A stretch of 5,625 nt of DNA from NCBI GenBank assembly GCA_051878085.1, contig JBJEJN010000206.1:1-5625 (forward strand), read 5' to 3'. A model generated the notes under the pieces. That model had not been told where the DNA came from. It saw nothing but the letters and a program-made list of their open reading frames with translations, and did not search any database. Positions 1 to 5,254 of the stretch are shown piece by piece. The translations under genes and the position numbers were made by a program. Positions within the stretch are counted from its first letter, which is position 1; each line of letters begins with the position of its first letter. Origin of the DNA: SFTH01 sp051878085. GTDB lineage: Bacteria > Bacillota > Clostridia > Christensenellales > Aristaeellaceae.

Positions 1-92
1 GGATCGTTCTTCTTGTTCTTCATGGTATTGTAATTGCGCTGCTTGCACTCGGAGCATGCCAGCGTAACCTTGATGCGCTTATCCGATGCCAA
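1..92 (-). CDS. rpmG: 50S ribosomal protein L33 (rpmG), 3' end beyond the window
   Basis: The minus strand encodes the first 30 residues of bacterial ribosomal protein L33, a small protein of the large subunit near the E site. The reading begins MASDKRIKVTLACSECK and continues with QRNYNTMKNKKNDP, which matches the L33 family closely. Cys13 and Cys16 form the first CxxC pair of the zinc-binding form; the second pair would lie past the left edge. The start is TTG at 92-90: an AGGAGG-like site (GGGAGGTG, 106-99) is correctly spaced from it, and no in-frame ATG gives the family N-terminus. A nearby ATG (108-106) is in another frame that stops at 79. The gene has its own promoter about 110 nt upstream. 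In many Firmicutes rpmG is followed by secE, nusG and rplKA; that is not visible here. Identification is secure; only the position relative to rplJL is unusual. Confidence 0.93.
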   Translation of the reverse strand, partial: MASDKRIKVTLACSECKQRNYNTMKNKKND

Positions 93-98
93 TTTCGA

Positions 99-106
99 CA
101 CCTCCC
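99..106 (-). promoter_or_regulatory. Ribosome binding site that fixes the rpmG TTG start
   Basis: GGGAGGTG on the minus strand lies 6 nt from the TTG codon at 92-90. It is the reason for choosing TTG over the overlapping ATG at 108-106, which leads into a different frame that stops at 79. Confidence 0.85.
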
Positions 107-117
107 ATATAATTGAT

Positions 118-143
118 GCGGCTCCCGCGGGTATCGCGGCCGC
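118..143 (-). other. GC-rich stem-loop in the rpmG leader
   Basis: The outer arms GCGGC and GCCGC (118-122 with 139-143) enclose an inner CGCG/CGCG stem (126-129 with 135-138) with a 5-nt loop. A 3-nt bulge (123-125) interrupts one side. The structure ends 12 nt before the rpmG Shine-Dalgarno and no U-tract follows, so it is not a terminator. A role in mRNA stability or translation control is only inference. Confidence 0.35.
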
Positions 144-207
144 CGTCAAAATCCGTCACAGCTTTTTGCAACAAAAACAGCAGCCCACAACCGGGGCAGA
201 CTACTAA

Positions 208-236
208 ATTATAAAATAGCTTCCCCCAAATTGCAA
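208..236 (-). promoter_or_regulatory. Sigma-A type promoter for rpmG
   Basis: On the minus strand a -35 element TTGCAA (236-231) is separated by exactly 17 nt from a perfect -10 TATAAT (213-208). Transcription would begin near position 201, giving an untranslated leader of about 108 nt before the rpmG TTG codon. It lies just downstream of the rplJL terminator, so rpmG probably forms a separate transcription unit. Confidence 0.85.
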
Positions 237-289
237 GCACTTCCACAGCTTCATAGCAAATTTTACATTCCTGTGGCGGCATTCTTACG

Positions 290-321
290 AAAAGGAGGCT
301 GCGACACCTGCCGCAACCTCC
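290..321 (-). terminator. Intrinsic terminator of the rplJ-rplL operon
   Basis: In minus-strand RNA the arms GGAGGUUGCG (321-312) and CGCAGCCUCC (303-294) form a 10-bp stem with one G-U pair and an 8-nt loop, followed by UUUU (293-290). Read on the plus strand the wobble becomes a C-A mismatch, which supports minus-strand function. It lies 15 nt after the rplL stop codon, so most transcripts would end here and not continue into rpmG. Confidence 0.85.
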
Positions 322-335
322 CATCGAATCACCGA

Positions 336-710
336 TTACTTGATCTCGATCACAGCGCCGGCTTCTTCGAACTTCTTCTTCATTTCCTCGGCGGCTTCCT
401 TGGCGATGCCCTCGGCCAGAGTGGACGGAGCGCCGTCGACCAGTTCCTTGGCTTCCTTCAGGCCCAGGCCGGGCTTGACTTCGCGGACGATCTTGATGAC
501 GTTGAGCTTCTTGGCGCCGGCTTCCTTCAGGATGACGTCGAACTCGGTCTTCTCTTCGGCGGCCTCGGCGGCTGCGCCTGCAACTGCGCCACCGGCAACG
601 ACGGGAGCCGCTGCGGAAACGCCGAACTTCTCTTCCATTTCCTTGACCAGGTCGGCCAGCTCAAGGATGGTCATGCTCTCGATTGCGGAGATGATTTCTG
701 CATTCGTCAT
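336..710 (-). CDS. rplL: 50S ribosomal protein L7/L12 (rplL)
   Basis: This 124-residue protein is the flexible stalk protein of the large subunit. It is bound in several copies to L10 and recruits translation GTPases such as EF-G and EF-Tu. Visible parts: an N-terminal dimerisation helix region (about 1-31, ending EEKFGVS), an alanine/glycine-rich hinge (about 32-51), and the globular C-terminal domain starting EEKTEFDVIL with the conserved GLGLKEAK at 81-88 that contacts GTPases. Length matches the family (about 120). I chose ATG at 710-708 over an in-frame ATG 15 nt upstream because GGAGG (723-719) sits 8 nt before it and overlaps the upstream ATG; the resulting N-terminus MTNAEIISAI also fits the family. 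It lies 51 nt downstream of rplJ, shares its promoter and L10-controlled leader, and is followed by a terminator. Confidence 0.97.
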   Translation of the reverse strand: MTNAEIISAIESMTILELADLVKEMEEKFGVSAAAPVVAGGAVAGAAAEAAEEKTEFDVILKEAGAKKLNVIKIVREVKPGLGLKEAKELVDGAPSTLAEGIAKEAAEEMKKKFEEAGAVIEIK

Positions 711-718
711 GGTTATAT

Positions 719-723
719 CCTCC
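719..723 (-). promoter_or_regulatory. Ribosome binding site that decides the rplL start
   Basis: GGAGG lies 8 nt upstream of the ATG at 710-708. It overlaps the alternative in-frame ATG at 725-723, which therefore cannot be the start served by this site. A strong dedicated site fits the need for several L7/L12 copies per L10. Confidence 0.8.
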
Positions 724-761
724 ATATATATTGTAGTATTCAGAAATTGATTATGCGGCGA

Positions 762-1265
762 TTATTCCTCGCCAGCCTGCTTCTTGCGCAGGGCCTCCAC
801 GCAGTACACGAACTTGGACACAGAGCTCATCATGCTGCCCATGATCTTTGCGATGAGAACCTCCTTGCTCGGCAGATTTGCCAGAGCCTGAACGCCAGCC
901 TCATCCAGGAAGTCGCCGTCGCAGATGCCGCACTTGATGGTCATCTTCTTGGTCTTCTTGGAGAACTCGCTCAGGATCTTTGCGGGGGCGATCATATCCT
1001 CGTAGCCGAAAGCAACTGCCGTCGGGCCCTCCAGATGCGCCGCCAGACCCTCGTAACCCATCTCCTTGGTGGCCAGGTTGATCATCGTGTTCTTCAGAAC
1101 GCAGTACTCAACGCCCGCCTGACGGAGCTGGTTGCGAAGCTCGGTATCCTCCGCGACGGTCAGGCCGCGATAGTCTACCACAACAACCGTCTTTGCCTTC
1201 TCAAACTTCTCTTTGATACCGGCGACGATGTTCTTCTTCGATTCAAGAATCTTCACATTGGACAT
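762..1265 (-). CDS. rplJ: 50S ribosomal protein L10 (rplJ)
   Basis: This 167-residue protein anchors the L7/L12 stalk to 23S rRNA and, free in complex with L7/L12, represses its own operon by binding the leader mRNA. Family marks seen: DYRGLT at 31-36, VLKNTMINLA around 55-64, EGPTAVAF at 78-85, and a basic amphipathic C-terminal helix (FVYCVEALRKKQ) of the kind that binds L7/L12 dimers. The start is ATG at 1265-1263, with GAGGTG 7 nt upstream. The open frame extends further to 1400, but that part overlaps the attenuator hairpin and does not resemble L10, so it is leader sequence. Length is normal for the family. Expression should be controlled by the consensus promoter at 1440-1468 and by the L10 leader plus attenuator between promoter and gene. 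The unusual point is the neighbourhood: rpoB and rpoC are not downstream of rplL. Confidence 0.97.
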   Translation of the reverse strand: MSNVKILESKKNIVAGIKEKFEKAKTVVVVDYRGLTVAEDTELRNQLRQAGVEYCVLKNTMINLATKEMGYEGLAAHLEGPTAVAFGYEDMIAPAKILSEFSKKTKKMTIKCGICDGDFLDEAGVQALANLPSKEVLIAKIMGSMMSSVSKFVYCVEALRKKQAGEE

Positions 1266-1302
1266 ATTCAAACACCTCACATTCCCGTCCAGAATCTTGG
1301 AC

Positions 1303-1332
1303 AAAGAAAAACCCTTGCGCAAGACGCAAGGG
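1303..1332 (-). terminator. Attenuator (intrinsic terminator) in the rplJ leader
   Basis: In minus-strand RNA the arms CCCUUGCG (1332-1325) and CGCAAGGG (1319-1312) make a perfect 8-bp stem with a 5-nt loop, followed by UUUUUCUUU (1311-1303). It lies about 100 nt into the leader and 37 nt before the rplJ start codon. This is where premature termination would occur when L10-L7/L12 complex is in excess. The 5' arm and loop (1332-1320) can instead pair with upstream leader sequence at 1352-1364, see the leader entry. Confidence 0.88.
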
Positions 1333-1420
1333 CGGTGTAAAAGCAACCGATCCATTGCGCCTCGGCGAGCGACCGGAGCCGGTCTTACGCACTTATGCAC
1401 TCGCTGTCTATGGCACAGAG
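1320..1420 (-). promoter_or_regulatory. L10 leader: autoregulatory mRNA element with antiterminator
   Basis: The untranslated RNA upstream of rplJ has the marks I recall for the Firmicutes L10 leader: AGACAGCGAG (1409-1400), and CUCGCCGAGG (1369-1360), with GCGAG (1404-1400) and CUCGC (1369-1365) able to pair and an inner GACCG/CGGUC hairpin (1384-1371). In Bacillus subtilis the L10-L12 complex binds this element and favours the downstream terminator. Here a competing antiterminator can be drawn: 1364-1352 pairs with 1332-1320 over 13 positions with one mismatch and two G-U pairs. Its 5' strand overlaps the conserved CCGAGG of the binding element and its 3' strand is the 5' arm and loop of the attenuator. 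Inference: bound L10 blocks the antiterminator and allows termination. The family assignment is from memory of its conserved core. Confidence 0.85.
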
Positions 1421-1439
1421 CCTTTCAAATCCAGCGATC

Positions 1440-1468
1440 ATTATAGCAGAATCCACCCTCCCTGTCAA
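1440..1468 (-). promoter_or_regulatory. Perfect-consensus sigma-A promoter of rplJ-rplL
   Basis: The minus strand has TTGACA (1468-1463), a 17-nt spacer and TATAAT (1445-1440), an exact consensus in all three parameters. Transcription should start near 1433, giving a leader of about 168 nt before rplJ. A consensus promoter fits a ribosomal-protein operon whose control is placed mainly in the leader RNA. A 6-bp inverted repeat (1454-1473) overlaps the -35 element. Confidence 0.93.
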
Positions 1469-1473
1469 GGGTG

Positions 1474-1610
1474 CATCTACATTTAACCTTCGGCCCACGA
1501 TCGCGCTGCCGCAGGGCTTTTCAGCGACTTTCCGCGACCGTCCGGAATCAAACTTCACCGAATATTAACGCAGTTTCCGATTCATTCCCCTTCTATTTTA
1601 CACGCACTTC
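1474..1610. other. Divergent intergenic spacer between the rplJ and tig promoters
   Basis: Between the rplJ -35 region and the tig -35 box lie about 140 nt with no supportable gene, RNA gene or terminator. An open frame across it on the plus strand (1471-1725) has no family resemblance, runs into tig out of frame and is not credited. I see no CIRCE (TTAGCACTC repeats) or CtsR operator (GGTCAAA repeats) here. Confidence 0.6.
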
Positions 1611-1639
1611 TTGCAAAATTGGGAAACATGTGCTAAACT
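1611..1639 (+). promoter_or_regulatory. Probable promoter of tig (extended -10)
   Basis: TTGCAA (1611-1616), a 17-nt spacer and TAAACT (1634-1639) each match four of six consensus bases, and TG at 1631-1632 supplies an extended -10 motif. Transcription would start near 1646, about 45 nt before the tig start codon. It is weaker than the two ribosomal promoters in this window. Three copies of AAACTG (1635, 1651, 1659) lie at and just after it. Confidence 0.6.
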
Positions 1640-1690
1640 GCAAAAGATTGAAACTGTCAAACTGTTTATCAATGCAGGAGGAGAATTCCA

Positions 1691-2974
1691 ATGACCACGA
1701 CTTACGAAAAACTGTCTTCCAATAAGGTCAAGCTGAACTTTACCGTCGAGCCCGAAAAGTTTGAAGAGGGCATCAAGAAGGCCTATCAGAAGATGGTCAA
1801 GAAGATCAATATTCCCGGCTTCCGCAGAGGCAAGGCTCCGATGAAGGTCATTGAGGCCCACTACGGCGAGAGCGTTTTCTATGAGGATGCCTTCGACACG
1901 ATCTTCCCCGAGATCTATCAGGCTGCCCTGACTGAGCACAACGTGGACGTCGTGGATCGTCCCGAGTTGGACGTGGAGCAGATCGGCCGCGGCAAGGAGC
2001 TGAAGTTCTCCGTCGAGGTGTTCGTGCGCCCCGACGTGACCCTGGGCGAATACAAGAACCTGGGCATCGTCAAGACCGTTGACGAGGTCACCGAGGACGA
2101 CGTGAAGGCCGAGATCGAGCGCGCACGCGACCGCGCCTCCCGCTGGATCGAGATCACCGACCGCGCCGCCAAGCTGGACGACCAGGTCAACATCAACTAC
2201 GCCGGCTTCCTGGGCGAGGAGCAGTTCCAGGGCGGCACCGCCGAGAACCACGACCTGATCCTGGGCTCCGGCGCGTTCATCCCCGGCTTCGAGGATCAGC
2301 TGGTGGGCGCTGAGATCGGCGCGGACGTGGACGTCAACGTCACCTTCCCCGAGCAGTACCACTCCGAGGAGCTGGCCGGCAAGGCCGTGGTGTTCCACGT
2401 GCACGTCAACAGCATCCGCGAGAAGGAGATGCCCGAGCTGGACGAGGACTTCGTGAAGGAGGTCTCCGAGACCGCCAACACCGTGGACGAGTACAAGGCC
2501 GAGATCCGCGAGCGTCTGGAGAGCCAGGCCGAGAACCGCGCCGAGACTGCCTTTGAGAACGAGGTGATCGAGAAGGTTGTCGAGAACGCCGAGGTGGACA
2601 TCCCCGCAGCCATGATTGAGGATCAGATCGACAACATGCTGCGCGACATGGAGATGCGCATGATGTATCAGGGCATGAAGCTGGACGACTACTTCAAGTA
2701 CACCGGCCAGACCCGCGAGCAGGTGCGCGAAATGTACAAGGCGCCCGCTGAGGAGCGCGTCAAGACCCAGCTGGTCGTGGCCGCCGTCATGAAGGCCGAG
2801 GAGATCAAGGCCGACGAGGCGGAGATCGACGCTGAGATCGCAAAGTACGCCGAGCAGAACAAGAAGTCCCTGGACGAGTTCAAGGCCATGCTGAGCGATG
2901 GCGACAAGGAGTACTTCTCCGAGATCGCTTCCCTGCAGAAGACCATCGCCTTCCTGAAGGATCACGCGGAATAA
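1691..2974 (+). CDS. tig: Trigger factor (tig), ribosome-associated chaperone and prolyl isomerase
   Basis: This 427-residue protein binds the ribosome next to the peptide exit tunnel and shields new chains; it also has peptidyl-prolyl cis-trans isomerase activity. Visible parts: an N-terminal ribosome-binding domain (about 1-115) with the signature loop GFRRGK at 43-48; a FKBP-type isomerase domain (about 161-244) with NINYAGFLGEEQF, the run LGSGAFIPGFEDQLVGAEIG and the FHVHVNSI closing strand; and a helical C-terminal chaperone cradle rich in Glu, Lys and Ala (about 250-427). Length is typical for the family. The start is ATG at 1691 with AGGAGGAG (1676-1683) 7 nt upstream. It has its own promoter and a terminator-like hairpin after it, so it is probably monocistronic, with clpP-clpX next on the same strand, the usual Firmicutes neighbour. 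The rplJ operon lies divergently upstream, which is less usual. Confidence 0.97.
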   Translation: MTTTYEKLSSNKVKLNFTVEPEKFEEGIKKAYQKMVKKINIPGFRRGKAPMKVIEAHYGESVFYEDAFDTIFPEIYQAALTEHNVDVVDRPELDVEQIGRGKELKFSVEVFVRPDVTLGEYKNLGIVKTVDEVTEDDVKAEIERARDRASRWIEITDRAAKLDDQVNINYAGFLGEEQFQGGTAENHDLILGSGAFIPGFEDQLVGAEIGADVDVNVTFPEQYHSEELAGKAVVFHVHVNSIREKEMPELDEDFVKEVSETANTVDEYKAEIRERLESQAENRAETAFENEVIEKVVENAEVDIPAAMIEDQIDNMLRDMEMRMMYQGMKLDDYFKYTGQTREQVREMYKAPAEERVKTQLVVAAVMKAEEIKADEAEIDAEIAKYAEQNKKSLDEFKAMLSDGDKEYFSEIASLQKTIAFLKDHAE

Positions 2975-2981
2975 GCATGTA

Positions 2982-3025
2982 CGCAGGGTTCAAGAGAAAA
3001 CCGCAAGGGCGCGCTTGAACCGGCG
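2982..3025 (+). other. Hairpin directly after tig without a U-tract
   Basis: GGTTCAAG (2987-2994) pairs perfectly with CTTGAACC (3014-3021) around a 19-nt loop, and CGC (2982-2984) with GCG (3023-3025) extends the base. It starts 8 nt after the tig stop. The sequence after it is GCAACTGAAT, so it is not an intrinsic terminator. It could protect the 3' end of the tig mRNA after termination at the next hairpin, but this is inference. Confidence 0.4.
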
Positions 3026-3048
3026 CAACTGAATGAAGCCATCTGAGG

Positions 3049-3090
3049 CCCGCAGCTGCATTTTCATAAACCTTGCGCTGCGGGTTTCTC
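3049..3090 (+). terminator. Probable terminator of tig
   Basis: CCCGCAGC (3049-3056) pairs with GCTGCGGG (3077-3084), and GCA/TGC extend the stem inward past a bulged U. TTTCTC follows, a short and imperfect U-tract. The weak tail means termination may be partial, leaving some read-through into clpP. Confidence 0.65.
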
Positions 3091-3091
3091 A

Positions 3092-3120
3092 TATTCAGCG
3101 CCCGATGTGACATATATAGT
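3092..3120 (+). promoter_or_regulatory. Possible weak promoter of clpP-clpX
   Basis: TATAGT (3115-3120) matches five of six -10 bases in a local AT-rich patch right after the tig terminator. The sequence 17 nt upstream (TATTCA, 3092-3097) matches only three of six -35 bases and there is no extended -10. If used, transcription would start near 3127 and give a leader of about 143 nt. I see no CtsR or CIRCE operator in this stretch. Confidence 0.35.
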
Positions 3121-3125
3121 CATGA

Positions 3126-3233
3126 CGCGCCGGGCGCGAGGTCCCCGCGCGAACCGCCGCCCCGGGAAAGGGGCCGGCGCTCTCCGGGCGGAATTCATCC
3201 ACGCCGGAGCGCAGCGCTTCCGCTTGCAAGCGC
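3126..3233 (+). other. Very GC-rich, multiply folded leader of clpP
   Basis: Successive dyads fill this stretch: CGCGC/GCGCG (3126-3130 with 3134-3138), with 3134-3138 alternatively able to pair with 3146-3150; CGCCGCCCC with GGGGcCGGCG (3155-3179, one bulge, 6-nt loop); CTCCGgGCG with CGCCGGAG (3182-3209, one bulge, 11-nt loop); and GCGCTT with AAGCGC (3214-3233, 8-nt loop). None is followed by U residues, so they are not terminators. The clpP ribosome binding site is left unpaired 24 nt further on. I recognise no known riboswitch. An open frame on the plus strand here is arginine-rich, runs out of frame into clpP and is not credited as a gene. Confidence 0.45.
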
Positions 3234-3256
3234 CGCTTCCGGTGAAATCAATTTAC

Positions 3257-3262
3257 GGGAGG
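3257..3262 (+). promoter_or_regulatory. Ribosome binding site that fixes the clpP start
   Basis: GGGAGG is 7 nt before the ATG at 3270. An in-frame GTG at 3264 is only one nucleotide from this site and cannot be its start codon, so ATG 3270 is chosen. Confidence 0.85.
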
Positions 3263-3269
3263 TGTGCCT

Positions 3270-3854
3270 ATGTTTACGGTACCCTATGTCATCGAACAGA
3301 CCAACCGCGGCGAGCGCAGCTACGACATCTACTCCCGCCTGCTGAAGGACCGCATCATCTTCCTCGGCGGCGAGATCGATGACGACGTCGCCAATATTGT
3401 GGTTGCCCAGATGCTCTTCCTCGAGATGGAGGATCCGGACGCCGACATCATGCTCTATATCAACAGCCCGGGCGGCTCGGTATCCGCCGGCATGGCCATC
3501 TACGACACCATGAGGTACCTCAAATGCGAGGTCTCCACGGTCTGCATCGGCCTTGCCGCATCCATGGGCGCGTTCCTGCTGGCTGCGGGCGCGAAGGGCA
3601 AGCGCCGCGCGCTGCCCCACGCCGAGATCATGATCCACCAGCCCCTCGGCGGCGCGAAGGGTCAGGCCACGGACATCCAGATTCAGGCCGAACAGATCCT
3701 GAAGATCAAAAAGACCATGAACGAGCTGCTGGCCCAGAACACTGGCAAGCCCCTCAAGACCATCGAAAAGGACGTGGAGCGCGATCACTACCTCAGCGCC
3801 GACGAAGCTCTGGCGTACGGCCTGATCGACGAAATCATTGCTCCGAGGAGATAA
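3270..3854 (+). CDS. clpP: ATP-dependent Clp protease proteolytic subunit (clpP)
   Basis: This 194-residue serine protease assembles into a two-ring barrel of fourteen subunits and degrades proteins fed in by ClpX or another Clp ATPase in the cytoplasm. The catalytic triad is complete and in the standard numbering: Ser98 in GLAASMGAF, His123 in MIHQPLGG, and Asp172 in ERDHYL. The oxyanion-side motif NSPGGSVSAGMAIYDTM (65-81) and the heptamer-contact helix with IQAEQILKIKK (138-148) are also present. The N-terminus is short (MFTVPYVIEQT), as in Gram-positive ClpP with little or no propeptide. Length is typical (193-207). It is transcribed with clpX, whose Shine-Dalgarno lies in the last clpP codons, so the two are probably translationally coupled. 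No CtsR operator is seen upstream, so heat control by CtsR is not supported here. The long structured leader is the unusual part. Confidence 0.98.
   Translation: MFTVPYVIEQTNRGERSYDIYSRLLKDRIIFLGGEIDDDVANIVVAQMLFLEMEDPDADIMLYINSPGGSVSAGMAIYDTMRYLKCEVSTVCIGLAASMGAFLLAAGAKGKRRALPHAEIMIHQPLGGAKGQATDIQIQAEQILKIKKTMNELLAQNTGKPLKTIEKDVERDHYLSADEALAYGLIDEIIAPRR
3845..3850 (+). promoter_or_regulatory. clpX ribosome binding site inside the end of clpP
   Basis: GAGGAG overlaps the last sense codons of clpP and lies 11 nt before the clpX ATG at 3862, a slightly long spacing. This selects ATG 3862 over the in-frame TTG at 3838, which lacks the family N-terminus and lies upstream of the site, and suggests that ribosomes finishing clpP help start clpX. 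Confidence 0.75.
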
Positions 3855-3861
3855 AACATCC

Positions 3862-5151
<1,290 letters not shown>

Positions 5152-5160
5152 CACAAATCA

Positions 5161-5209
5161 AAGCAAAACCGTGGCCGGCGCGCATGTGCGCTGGTCACGG
5201 TTCTTCTTT
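5161..5209. terminator. Bidirectional terminator between clpX and the ABC exporter gene
   Basis: Arms 5167-5181 and 5188-5202 form a 15-bp stem with two G-U pairs and a 6-nt loop. On the plus strand CTTCTTT follows, ending clpP-clpX. On the minus strand the stem is followed by TTTTGCTTT from the A-rich sequence at 5161-5168, so it can also end the convergent exporter transcript about 50 nt after its stop. Confidence 0.88.
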
Positions 5210-5254
5210 ATTACCCGGCGGCGCGGGCACATGCTCCACGCCGCCCTTCATTTC

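Noticed and set aside
231..1340. Long plus-strand open frame (369 codons) opposite rplJ and rplL
   Set aside because: It is antisense to two certain ribosomal-protein genes, crosses the terminator and attenuator, and has no family resemblance. GC-biased codons on the true strand explain it.
1266..1400. N-terminal extension of L10 by 45 residues
   Set aside because: The extension covers the attenuator and part of the L10 leader, has no L10 similarity, and the ATG at 1265 has a proper ribosome binding site.
1471..1725. Plus-strand frame of 84 codons across the rplJ-tig spacer
   Set aside because: It covers the tig promoter, overlaps the tig start in another frame and resembles nothing I know.
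1598..2965. Minus-strand open frame of 455 codons opposite tig
   Set aside because: Its Leu/Val/His/Asp-rich, low-complexity translation is the mirror of Glu/Lys/Asp-rich tig codons. It has no recognisable domain, and tig is a secure call.
3264..3269. GTG at 3264 as the clpP start
   Set aside because: It lies one nucleotide after the GGGAGG site, too close for initiation; ATG 3270 has normal spacing.
1474..3269. CIRCE or CtsR heat-shock operators upstream of tig and clpP
   Set aside because: Looked for TTAGCACTC-type and GGTCAAA-type repeats in both upstream regions and found none.
3107..3382. Plus-strand frame of 91 codons in the clpP leader
   Set aside because: Arginine-rich translation of a hairpin-rich stretch that runs out of frame into clpP, with no ribosome binding site.
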